DNA from: Oegoconia quadripuncta
Taxonomy: Eukaryota > Arthropoda > Insecta > Lepidoptera > Autostichidae
NCBI GenBank assembly: GCA_949316235.1
Contig: OX438743.1
Coordinates: forward strand, 24,239,771 to 24,303,770
Length of the DNA: 64,000 nt
Direction of reading: 5' to 3'
Under the pieces are notes generated by a model, which saw nothing but the letters and a program-made list of their open reading frames with translations, had not been told where the DNA came from and made no database searches. Positions 46,065 through 54,714 of the stretch are shown here, one piece after another. Position 1 is the stretch's first letter, and each line of letters begins with the position of its first letter. The position numbers and the translations under genes were made by a program.

Positions 46065-46320
46065 GACGACCGGTTGGTGTAGTGGATAGTGACCCTGTCA
46101 GCGAAACCAACGATTGCGGGTTCGAATCCCGCGAGGGGTAAATGTTTGTGTGATGAATACGAACATTTATTCCCGAGTCATGGATGTTTATATAAATATT
46201 TATGTATGTTTATCCGTTATCTAGTATCCATAGCACAAGCTTTGCTTAGTTTGGGACTAGATGATTGGTGTAAGTGTCCGAAATATTTATTTATTATTTA
46301 TTATTATTTATTTATTTATA
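46065..46320 (+). mobile_element. SINE S3, full length
   Basis: GACGACCGGTTGGTGTAGTG (A box), GGTTCGAATCCCGCGAGGGG (B box), TTCCCGAGTCATGGATGTTT, GCTTTGCTTAGTTTGGGACT, (TTA)n/(TTTA)n tail. Confidence 0.85.
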
Positions 46321-46484
46321 CCTTGCTTGTCTCGCTTACCCTTTATATCTAAGTTACCTTTTACTATATTGCAGAAAGACCGGGAATCAAACACGTATAT
46401 ATGTCAAGGCAATACGTCCACACAAATATTAGATAAGATACGTTTATCGGTGAATGAAGCGATTACACTAATATTAGGTCCTCG

Positions 46485-46886
46485 CCTATGAAATTGGCGT
46501 TTTGTAGGAAGAATTTCATTGACACTGTTTTCTCCATACAAACATTTTTGATTTTTTTTTGGCAACGGTAAATCCAAATTTAGCTAAACTTTGTGTGTAT
46601 TATCGGATAACATTAAGTTAAGTATAAGCAGCGTTAATTTTTAAAAGTAACCGCTTTATAAAAGTTTCAGCGAATCTAAGAAATGATTATGGGAAGCACA
46701 TGAAAAGAGCTCTGTTCAATTTTTTTTATTATGTGTTTTAGCCCAGAAATTAAAAAATATTTCATGTGAAACCTTGAAATAATATTCCATTTTCCAAATA
46801 AAAAACAAATTTGGATACAGCTTTGAAAATCGCAGGAATTGGTACATAATATGATTAACGAAGAAAAAAAACTCCCATTTCATAGG
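46485..46886 (+). mobile_element. MITE, CCTATGAAATTGG family, next to the globin exon 1 donor
   Basis: Starts CCTATGAAATTGGCGTTTTG and ends CCCATTTCATAGG, 402 bp. Highly similar throughout to 50782-51173 and, inverted, 59453-59850. It ends 35 bp from the splice donor of globin exon 1. The other two copies have TA at both flanks; here TA is present only on the right. Confidence 0.8.
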
Positions 46887-46921
46887 TAAAGATAAATAAG
46901 GTAGATAAAGTGTATACTTAC

Positions 46922-47118
46922 TTAATAAACATACAAATGCCAGTCTTCTCCATGGCCCTCGAGATGCCCTTCCACGAGGCCACCATCGAGTACCTCTGCT
47001 TGGCCGTGAGCGGCAGCCGAGGGTCCATAGGCGGTGGGGATTCATTGGCCAGGTCCGGAGCCGCATTGTTGGCCCCACGCCTCTCAGACGCCGCCAGTTT
47101 ACCCAACTGGCAACCCAT
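46922..47118 (-). CDS. Globin exon 1 (Met-Gly-Cys N-terminus and A/B helices)
   Basis: First coding exon, residues 1-65 plus two bases of codon 66. The ATG at 47118-47116 sits in a good context (ACAATGG). An in-frame GTG two codons upstream is not the start. The protein opens MGCQLGKL: Gly2 and Cys3 form a classical N-myristoylation plus palmitoylation signal. A polar, Pro-rich linker follows (residues ~10-35), then the globin A helix with Trp49 (motif ASWKGI) and the start of the B helix (TGICMFIK). The exon ends ATT-AA before a strong donor GTAAGTAT, so Lys66 is split in phase 2, the B12.2 globin position. GC content is clearly above the surrounding intron. Membrane globins of the globin X group carry the same N-terminal signal. 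I infer a redox or gas-sensing role rather than bulk oxygen transport. A MITE ends 35 bp inside the intron. Confidence 0.88.
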
Positions 47119-47744
47119 TGTCACTATTTTTCTCTAATTTGGCATTACTAACTTTGAAACATTTATCGGCCAAAACGCTACACTCCAGGCCGTAATGAAC
47201 TTTAAAAATCACTTCGGCATTCTTTTTTCAAAAGATACACTTCGAACTCCACGTTTTATTCACTCAAGCATCATGTAGAATCACTGATTTGGTTATGATT
47301 AATTTTGTCCAGTACTAGGTATATCTAGGCATACCGTTATCGGTTTTATTATGTAATTTTACAACAGCTCTAATTTTATCTTGATATAACGTGTTATATC
47401 ACGGTATTTACAACACTATGTCACAGATAAATAATATTTAATGTTACTTTTACACTAACTCTATATTTGTTGACTAGATGAACACTTTAAAAGAGCAGTC
47501 ACGAAAGGTTACCTCACAATTTTTGTGTAATTTCTTTGAAGTGACATTTTTACGGTTGTCCTTTTCTCATCGCGGTGATTATTCGCTTGTCCTTGTCACA
47601 TCTTCGGTATCTAATCTAATCCGGCGACGTCTCCGAGGCTACCTGTGAAAATAAAAGAAAAATGAATTAAAGATTAAGTGATTCCGAGTTTTTGACATTC
47701 ACGATTAAACAGTACATACAACCGCGAAAATTGTATGAATTGTT
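47119..47744. promoter_or_regulatory. 5' flank of globin 1 (5' UTR/promoter candidate)
   Basis: Contains the 5' UTR just before ATG 47118. On the minus strand TTTATTTTCACAG before GTAGCCTCGG (boundary near 47640) is a good-looking acceptor that might join an upstream untranslated exon. No TATA box was assigned with confidence. Confidence 0.3.
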
Positions 47745-47890
47745 TCCATTTCTCTCTTCAATTTAAGAGCTATAACTGTTGTTGTCCTTTCCACACTCCT
47801 CTACAATCCGCCTTTTCTTTGACTTCCTGATGTGATACGGCAGTTACTTTTTCCTTTACTTGTACCATGTATTTTCTTTTAGGCCTTTAA
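47745..47890 (-). pseudogene. LINE C-terminus fragment (HLIRHD family)
   Basis: TTCAATTTAAGAGCTAT and CTGATGTGATACGGCAGTTA correspond to the UTR and coding end seen at 8070 and 58640. Confidence 0.5.
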
Positions 47891-47924
47891 AACGGAAGGG
47901 GAAGATGTTAAAATTTAAAGAGTT

Positions 47925-48263
47925 AAAGTTAAAGATACTATAAAACAGAAACTTATTAAGAAAGCATATTGTAAAATATCAGATTATTTAGATGATAAAC
48001 ATTCATGGACATGAACAGCCCGTTTGCGTAACCAGGCTATTTCACAATTAATAATGGAATATTATAATATAAAATAATAATTAATAATTATGTAACATAA
48101 AAACCTTTTTTTAAAAAAGAGAAACCTTTCGAGTTTCTTGCTTGTTCTTCTCAGGGGAAAAGTGGCTTTTGAACAAGCAGTAGCTTAAAAAATGTTAAAT
48201 CTGACTATTATAAGTGTACCCTGTGTACCTACAAAATAAAGCATTTTTTGATTTTGATTTGTT
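47925..48263 (+). pseudogene. LINE ISDYLDD family, 3' end
   Basis: KDTIKQKLIKKAYCKISDYL, DDKHSWT end, then the shared 3' UTR and AATAAAGCATTTTTTGATTT. Confidence 0.75.
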
Positions 48264-48264
48264 T

Positions 48265-48380
48265 GGTCATCTGATACGACACGACAACTTTATCAAGAAC
48301 ATCATTGAAGGAGAATTGGAGGAGAAGAGGCAGAGAGGAAGGCCTAGAAGAGCATACAGTTTTGATACAAAGTGAAATTT
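48265..48380 (+). pseudogene. LINE fragment (HLIRHD family)
   Basis: Reads FGHLIRHDNFIKNIIEGELE-like sequence with EEKRQRGRPRRAYSFDTK. It abuts the tail of the ISDYLDD copy. Confidence 0.55.
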
Positions 48381-48387
48381 AATTCTT

Positions 48388-48430
48388 ATCATCATCATCA
48401 GCCCGTAAACATTCCACTGCGGGGATTTTA
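48388..48430 (-). mobile_element. LINE 3' end fragment with (CAT)n
   Basis: TCATCATCATCAGCCCGTAA and ACATTCCACTGCGGGG, the reversed GTGGGACGT...GCTGATGATGA ending. Confidence 0.4.
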
Positions 48431-48548
48431 TGTTTTATTTTATTGATAATACAGAATCAACAGCATCATTATAAAAAATATTACACAAAATCTATGAGCC
48501 AAAGTTATGCCAATTACAGATAGGGATATAGGCCTTCCCTCGTATATA

Positions 48549-48785
48549 TTTTTTTTTATGCATAACGGGTTGGTACTTGACCTCAATCACACCTGATGTT
48601 AAGTGAAGATGAGGTCGAAGATGGAAGCGTACTGACCCGGAAACCCCAACACATTTGGCGGACTGGCTATCTTATCTCTGACAACCGGAACACGACAATG
48701 CTATTAACATTGCTGCTTGGCGGCAGATTTAGATAAGATGGTGGTAGCTAGCCAGGCGGACATTTAAAATGCCCTACCACCAACT
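48549..48785 (-). mobile_element. SINE S1, head truncated
   Basis: Poly(T) to CCCTACCACCAACT; the tRNA-like head is replaced by another repeat at 48786. Confidence 0.8.
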
Positions 48786-49035
48786 ATATATGAGGGAGTA
48801 TGGGCCGTAGTCCACACTGGCTCAATGCTGGTAGGGGACTTCATATGCCTTTGTATTTTTATATCTCAAGCATACAGGTTTCCTTACGATGTTATCGTTC
48901 ACCGTTTAGGAGCAGTCGGATAAATGCACATAAGTAATTAAATTAAATTTAAAAACTCATTGTTACATGACCTGCTTGGGAATCGAACCCGGATCTCCCA
49001 AATATAGCTGCACTGCTACTTAAGTTTGGCAATTC
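48786..49035 (+). repeat. Interspersed repeat (GGTTTCCTTACGATGTT...GAATCGAACCCGG)
   Basis: CTCAATGCTGGTAGGGGACT, GGTTTCCTTACGATGTTATC and the reversed tRNA-like B box GAATCGAACCCGGATCTCCC suggest a tRNA-headed retroposon in minus orientation. Confidence 0.5.
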
Positions 49036-49433
49036 TTCGGGCTACATCGGTCACCTTGGTTCTCCTGATTTTCTAAATAGTAAAGACTTATTCATACACA
49101 GAACAAAGCTACGCAGTGGCGGCATGCTTTTTTGATGTATTCACTATTTTTATCTGTCAGTCACGCTTAGTTTTAAGGCGTTAATATGTGTCGACTACGT
49201 AACGCGTCTAAATAATGTGTAAACATCGCATGTTTACAAGCTATTTAGACGTATTCACTATTAACACACTGGCTGTAACACGAGTTACAGGTGCTCGAAC
49301 CATAATGATCTATCCACAATGAGGTCAGTGGATTTCACAGTGGACTACCTCACTAGATTTGTAACGGAAACATTAGGGTCAGAAATAGCTTTATCATTAA
49401 TGAGATGAATATACGATGAATAGTGTTGCCGAA

Positions 49434-49515
49434 CTATCGATGGTTTTACTAAAATCAACATCGATTATATTGGACACCAACAGTGACTATAATATAAAGT
49501 AAGAGTAATTTATTT
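49434..49515 (+). repeat. Direct repeat, copy 1
   Basis: CTATCGATGGTTTTACTAAA to about AGTAATTTATTT, repeated at 49864-49951 with few changes; an S3 SINE lies between. Confidence 0.75.
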
Positions 49516-49620
49516 AATACAGAAACACATATCGACGACCTTTTCGATTTCCTTCTCGTTTGTATCTTTCCTTAAGTGTTTCTTCCTCAATCACCATTTT
49601 TTTTTAACTATGTAAAGCAA

Positions 49621-49856
49621 TCATTTATTTATTTATTATTTGATCATGCTTACAATTATTTCGGACACACCAATTATCTAGTCCCAAACTAAGCAAAGCT
49701 TGTACTATGGATACTAGATATCGGATAAACATACATAAATATTTATATAAACATCCATAACTCAGGAATAAATGTTCATATTCATGACACAAACATTTAC
49801 CCGTCGCGGGTTGGTTTCGCTGACAGGGTCACTATCCACTACACCAATCGGCTGTC
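49621..49856 (-). mobile_element. SINE S3 with B box deleted
   Basis: Body and A-box part present (GACAGGGTCACTATCCACTA in reverse), but ~15 bp covering the B box is missing at 49809-49811. It could no longer recruit Pol III normally. Confidence 0.8.
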
Positions 49857-49863
49857 ATCTAAA

Positions 49864-49951
49864 CCTATCGATGGTTTTACTAAAATCAACATCGATAATA
49901 TTGGACACTAACAATGACTATAGTATCGATAAAAATAAGAATAGTTTATTC
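49864..49951 (+). repeat. Direct repeat, copy 2
   Basis: CTATCGATGGTTTTACTAAA again, ending at a LINE tail (49950). Confidence 0.75.
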
Positions 49952-50095
49952 AAATCAAAAATGTTTTATTTCGTAAGTTATAAGAATAACATTTGAAATC
50001 GTCATGTCATACAGTTATCGCTCATTCACTAGGCAGTCTCCCCAGAGAAGAACGAGCAAGAAATTCAGGGGTTGCTCTTTTTAAATAAGCCAATA
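49950..50095 (-). mobile_element. LINE ISDYLDD family 3' UTR
   Basis: ATCAAAAATGTTTTATTTCG and AGAAGAACGAGCAAGAAATT, ending in the UTR. Confidence 0.65.
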
Positions 50096-50361
50096 CAAAT
50101 ACAATTTGGAATAATTGTTAAATTTATGATTCGACAAAGAAATAAGAATAGAATATACTGGATAATAAAAATGTAGGTAAGATGTTATTTAATAACTGTG
50201 CCAATTTGTGTAAATAATCTATAAATTCATATATCCGCGCCGGCCGGAGATAGATATGCAACTGGCGGGATTAAGGGGTTAAAACACATATTGTTTGTAA
50301 GTTAGAGTTACCTATAAGATATTAATTAAACAAAGTATTTGTGTGTGTTTGTGTATAAACT

Positions 50362-50652
50362 AGAGTTGTGTGTGTTTCTCACTGCACTAAATAGCACATT
50401 TTATAGTTGGAAGCAACAAAGTAATTAGCAGGACCTATTTGCCAGTTCATTATTCAAATTCTGTTCTTACATTTTCTAAAAAATAAATTGATCATGGCTG
50501 ACCAACAATCACAATGCAGAGCCGCTTCGCCATTTGTGGTCGAGCCTGCTTGTTTCTGACAGGTGACGCTGCCAAATAGGTCCTGCTAATTGCTTTGTGG
50601 CTTCCAACTATATACTGTGCTGTTTAGTGCAGTGAGAAATAGACACAACTCT
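50362..50652. mobile_element. Foldback MITE with ~84-bp inverted ends
   Basis: Left arm AGAGTTGTGTGTGTTTCTCA...GGACCTATTTGCCAG (50362-50445) and right arm 50569-50652 inverted, about 9 differences. No clear target duplication. A ~45-bp direct repeat (50167-50213, 50690-50732) lies outside it. Confidence 0.75.
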
Positions 50653-50781
50653 CATTTAATTTAAATATGAGTCCAATTTAAAGTAGGCTAAAAATGTAAG
50701 ATATTATTTAATAACTCTGCCAATTTGTGTAACATGTATCAAAGCAAAATCTCAATTTGTAATGTGCACATTTTTGATATA

Positions 50782-51173
50782 CATATGAAATTGGCGTTTT
50801 GTATGAATAATTTCATTAAGACTGTTTTCTCCATACAAACATTTTTGATTTTTTTTTGGGAACGACAAATCCAAATTTGGCTAAACATTGCGTGTATTAG
50901 CGGATAACATTAAATTAAGTATAGGCAGTGTTAATTTTCAGCGAATCTAAGAAATAATATGGGAAGCACAAGAAAAGAGCTGTGTTGATTTCTTTTTTAT
51001 TTTGAGATTCAAAAGTATTAGACAGGACAGCCCTGACATTGAAAAATATTTCACGTGAAACCTTGAAAATTTATATTCCATTTTCCAAATGAAAAACAAA
51101 TTTGGAAATAACTATAGAATCGTAGGACTTGGTACATATGATTAACGAAGAAAGAAATCTCCAATTTCATAGG
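50782..51173 (+). mobile_element. MITE, CCTATGAAATTGG family
   Basis: 392 bp with TA at both flanks (50780-50781, 51174-51175). Colinear with 46485-46886. Confidence 0.8.
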
Positions 51174-51329
51174 TAAAGACATACTATTATGGTTGCATAC
51201 TTGTATATGTACTTTGCGGTGTTGTACTGTCCAGTCTTCGTCCTCCGGTGTCCACAAAATACCAGCGTCGCGCCACTGGACTCTAGGGAGGCCAATGTTG
51301 CGACATTATGCTGAGTGGATGCCTCTTTG

Positions 51330-51640
51330 GACCACCACTTATTGAACTAAGCAATAATGCTGTGGTAAAATTAAAACTTTTTCTTTCCTTTTTTTCTTTT
51401 TTTTTATGGTCAACTGGGTACGCCTTTGGCCACAATCTCATCTGATGGGAATTGACGATGTGGCCGAAGATGAAGCACGCGATCTCAGTGTGCCTATTCA
51501 CCCTGCTCTTGAAGATCCCAAGGTTGTAGGATTCAGGAAAGACTGACGCCGGAAGGGAGTTCCATGTCTTGGCTGTTTGCATTATGAATGAAGAATCGAA
51601 CCGCTTAGTGCGAATGTTCGGTATGTTTTTCACATGTTTT
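51330..51640 (-). pseudogene. LINE C-terminus (FKSRVNRH family)
   Basis: Minus-strand frame of ~100 codons: [59 protein letters not shown]. Then poly(T)/A tail at ~51385-51405. 5'-truncated. Confidence 0.7.
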
Positions 51641-51720
51641 CCTTTGCATGTGCTAATGAGAATTACTTTTATGTCAAGGTTGAAGGTCCTTTGATGAGTA
51701 TATAGTCCTAGTAAATTGGT

Positions 51721-52125
51721 ATGTTAACTACCTACATACGGGTGGAATCCCTCCCCACGCCTAGTAGTCCGAAGATGAAATGGCGAAATAATGAAATTCT
51801 CTTTCTTAATTTAGTTTTACAACTAATAACAGGGCGCTTACGTGGTACCCTATTTAGCGATAAAACGCACAATTTTTACATGTTACGACGGCTGGTCGGC
51901 AGATTAAAAATGTGGCGATGGAGCAAGGAATGTGAACTCATGCTTGACGACCTAAATTCGGTAATCCAAATTGTCTCAAATCCCTACAATATCCGAGCTT
52001 ACAAGCGTATTTTACGCTCTTGCATTATTAATCGCGGTCGTGACGTTTTGCACTCCATTGGCTATCCCCCCATTAGCAGAGGGGGTGGTATTCTTATTTT
52101 CCCACTCAGTAGCGTAATTATGTAA
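51721..52125 (+). CDS. Unidentified ORF of 134 codons
   Basis: Open from ATG 51721 (a second, better ATG at 51773 in GAAGATGAAATGG) to TAA 52123-52125. The product has a hydrophobic patch near residues 28-38 ([10 protein letters not shown]) and a Trp/Arg-rich middle ([20 protein letters not shown]), then [20 protein letters not shown] and a Gly-rich end. I do not recognise it. It ends at the junction with a 5'-truncated LINE (52118), so the real protein may have continued. It could be a transposon ORF fragment or a chance ORF, but it is long for this AT-rich DNA. Confidence 0.35.
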   Translation: MLTTYIRVESLPTPSSPKMKWRNNEILFLNLVLQLITGRLRGTLFSDKTHNFYMLRRLVGRLKMWRWSKECELMLDDLNSVIQIVSNPYNIRAYKRILRSCIINRGRDVLHSIGYPPISRGGGILIFPLSSVIM

Positions 52126-52400
52126 AAAAGGTTATTACAAAATTTCAGACTACATTAATGATAGTAATCCATGGGATTAAACGGCTCCTCTACACGATAT
52201 ATAATAATTGTTGTAACCTTTCTTGATTGTAAATGATTGATTGAAAAGAGACAAACCCTCTTGAGTTTCTCGCTAGCTCTTCTCAGTAGTGGTCGCGTTT
52301 CGAGCTAGTGGTAGTTTAAAAAACAAGTGACGTTCATAAGTGCATATTGTATTGCCTACATGAATAAATGATTTTCATTTCATTTCATTTCTACAAATCT
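52118..52400 (+). pseudogene. LINE 3' end, KISDYINDSNPWD subfamily
   Basis: [20 protein letters not shown] and stop (52178), then a UTR with GAGTTTCTCGCTAGCTCTTC and an (ATTTC)n tail. A relative of the ISDYLDD elements with a different tail repeat. Confidence 0.7.
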
Positions 52401-52490
52401 AGTGAAATTAGATAGGTAAGTGACCACGACGTCTGACAAGTGCGAATGTTTAAATCAAAGATTTCCTATATTGTTTAAATGTAATAATCC

Positions 52491-52880
52491 TCATCGAGTA
52501 ATAAGGAAGTCTACCACTTGTAACGATGCCATCGTTATGCCCACCGCCAGCCCCACCGTGAGGTAGGGGGCGCCGCAAACCACGTCGCCCGACAAGCCGG
52601 ACCACAGAGGGGGCAGGGGGGCGCTCCGGCCCCACTGCCCATACCGCAACCCGCATGCAAGCACCGCGGATATAAAACGCGGACCAAAGAGCGAACATGA
52701 GGTATTGTATTGTATGTGTATGTGGCTGTTGCAGGTCAACCAGGAGACCTGTATCACTGCGACCGTGAGGTATGCGTTGACGAGTCTTAGAGTGGACACC
52801 ACGGCAGTCTGTATCGCCACCGCGTGGCCCACTCCAAAGGCGTAGACCTCAACGGAAGCCCCTTTGCGTGTGTTCTCAGC
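52491..52880 (-). other. GC-rich hydrophobic ORF, possible transporter exon or pseudogene
   Basis: A minus-strand frame open for ~125 codons. It starts after a stop at about 52888 and reads AENTRKGASVEVYAFGVGHA, then hydrophobic STLRLVNAYLTVAVIQ, a less convincing middle, and SGDVVCGAPYLTVGLAVGIT before a stop at 52491. GC content is far above its surroundings. The NT-GA-V-Y...NAYLTVAVIQ pattern faintly recalls the last helices of MFS transporters of the MFSD12 type, but the middle (CACATACACATACAATACAA) looks non-coding and no convincing splice sites were found. I treat it as a degraded exon or retrocopy. Confidence 0.25.
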
Positions 52881-53157
52881 TTAGCGATAGTGTAGAATAG
52901 AATAACCGAAGTAACGATAGTTTAGTTTGTGCCGCGACCGCGGTTTAGTTTTCCGACCCATATAAATTGGAGGATCCTTCAAACGCTGGCTTGATCGATC
53001 GGGACCGCGGGAAGGTTTCTCCATTTATCCAAAGACCGAGGAGTAGAATTTATAGTGGTAGGTGAGTCCGTGTATTTATTTCATCCGAATATATCTGGGC
53101 ACCACTTCTACGTTTCTCAAGAAACGTGGTAGTAGTAGTAGTAGGTAGAGGTAGAAA

Positions 53158-53548
53158 TGCTGTAAGCTATTAGCTTGCAGCATGAATGGGCCGGCTCGAC
53201 CGGGGAAGTACCACCCTCTCGCAGAAGACCGACGTCTGAGTAGTGGCATTTTGCCACTGCGCTTCGTCCGGTGAGCGAGGGCGCCGGAGGCCCACCTTCC
53301 AGTCTCTCTCCAGAATGGTAGCGGTATTTAAAGAGTTAGTAGCCCAGGAGGGTACCAGCACTATTAGTGCTGGAGAATCCATCATCGCTCAGGCTGCCCT
53401 ACTTATTCTGGGGTGGACACCTTCCTCAAAGGCCGGCAACGCATCTGTGACCCTTTTGGCGTTGCGGGTGTCCATGGGCGGCGGTGATTGCTTTCCATCA
53501 GGTGAGCCGCATGCTCGTTTGCCGCCCTCTCATATAAAAAAAAAGGCA
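53158..53548 (+). mobile_element. Non-autonomous retroposon (GGGCCGGCTCGACCGGGG family), full length
   Basis: GCTGTAAGC start with a short insertion (TATTAGC), the same GC-rich body as 22771-23116, and a complete tail (GTTGCGGGTGTCCATGGGCG, CATCAGGTGAGCCGCATGCT) with poly(A). Confidence 0.8.
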
Positions 53549-53619
53549 AACCGGGCTTTTGGGCTTATATGAAGGTACCGCCATTGTTCCCACTAACACA
53601 CACTGTTACTTTAAAATAG

Positions 53620-53865
53620 TCTAAAGCCCAAGGTATATTTGTCTATTGATCTATCTATGTAAATATATGAAATTTATTCATGTAGTTTGTATCTGCATCC
53701 CTATTTAATACCGCAGAACCTACCTATTTCAAATGTACTGTCCTTATACCCAAAGATTGCATTTTAGTGATAAGGTCGCGAAATTGTACATTCTATTCTT
53801 ACCACTTTCTGAAACTGTATTTTCTTTTCTGTTGTGCAATAAAGTGTGGTTTTAAAACCAAGAAT
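53620..53865 (+). mobile_element. Candidate retroposon 3' UTR
   Basis: AT-rich segment ending TTGTGCAATAAAGTGTGGTT, like other LINE 3' ends with an AATAAA close to the terminus. No coding part. Confidence 0.3.
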
Positions 53866-54523
53866 TGGCCAAGAAAGGAGGGTAATTCAGGTTATAAATA
53901 AATCATTTATTTTCCAGACAATAAGGTCCATCTTTGTCAGTACAGTCACCTATAACTTTGTTAGTAAACAGTGGTAGACATTGAAAATTTAAAATATCAA
54001 TTATAAATTCAAAATTAAAATTATATTAATTTGATATTATTTTGAAAATTTCATCATTGTTATTGAAATTGTAGAATGTGTATGTCAAAATCAAACTATT
54101 GCGTGTGATCTGGGGCACTGGTGCATGCAACGACAACCAGTGCTTCATGAACATTTAACACTTTATTACAAATAAATATACACACATACATGGAACGAAC
54201 ATAGGACAGAAATTACAATACACAAAAGGCGAGCTTATCTCTGTAAGAGATTTCTTCCAGCAAACGCTCTGAAGGAAAAACAATTGCATTTTATTGTAGA
54301 CAAAGAGCGTATACCTAGTTACAAATACAGAACAATACATTAACAAAACATCAATGTTGTAGGAACACAATAATTGTGTGTTGTGTCAATTATTGACAAA
54401 AGATGAAGATATAAAGCATGGGTTAGATTATACAACGAGCTTATTTATGTAAGTATCCTGTAGCCTAAACGACTTGATAGATTTCGTAGTGCATGGTTTT
54501 ATTTTTATTTATTTTTTATTTTA

Positions 54524-54714
54524 TTTTTTTATGCAGGACGGGTTCGTACTTAACCTCAATCACACCTGATGTTAAGTGAAGATGAGGTCGAAGGTGGAAG
54601 CGTACTAACCCGGAAACCCCAACACATTTGGGGGACTGGCTATCTTATCTCTGACAACCGGAACACAATAATGCTATTAACATTGCTGCTTGGCGGCAGA
54701 TTTAGATAGATGGT
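54524..54714 (-). mobile_element. SINE S1, head truncated
   Basis: Poly(T), CAGGACGGGTTCGTACTTAA to GGCGGCAGATTTAGATAGAT. Confidence 0.8.

Larger units (their letters stand above)
16149..47118 (-). other. Globin gene locus (globin X / neuroglobin-like), three coding exons
   Basis: This is the span from start to stop codon of the complete globin gene. Joined exons 197 + 232 + 168 bases give 597 bases, 198 codons plus stop, with no internal stop. Intron 1 (46921-19623, 27.3 kb) interrupts a Lys codon in phase 2. Intron 2 (19390-16317, 3.1 kb) is phase 0. Both have GT..AG ends. The intron positions relative to the heme histidines match the ancestral globin sites B12.2 and G7.0. No other host gene is recognisable inside either intron; they are filled with SINEs, LINE fragments and DNA transposons. 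The protein is predicted to bind heme and to be attached to a membrane by an acylated N-terminus. Confidence 0.88.

Noticed and set aside
47119..47124. Earlier in-frame GTG start for globin exon 1
   Set aside because: The ATG two codons downstream gives the Met-Gly-Cys start shared with the paralogue and has a better context.
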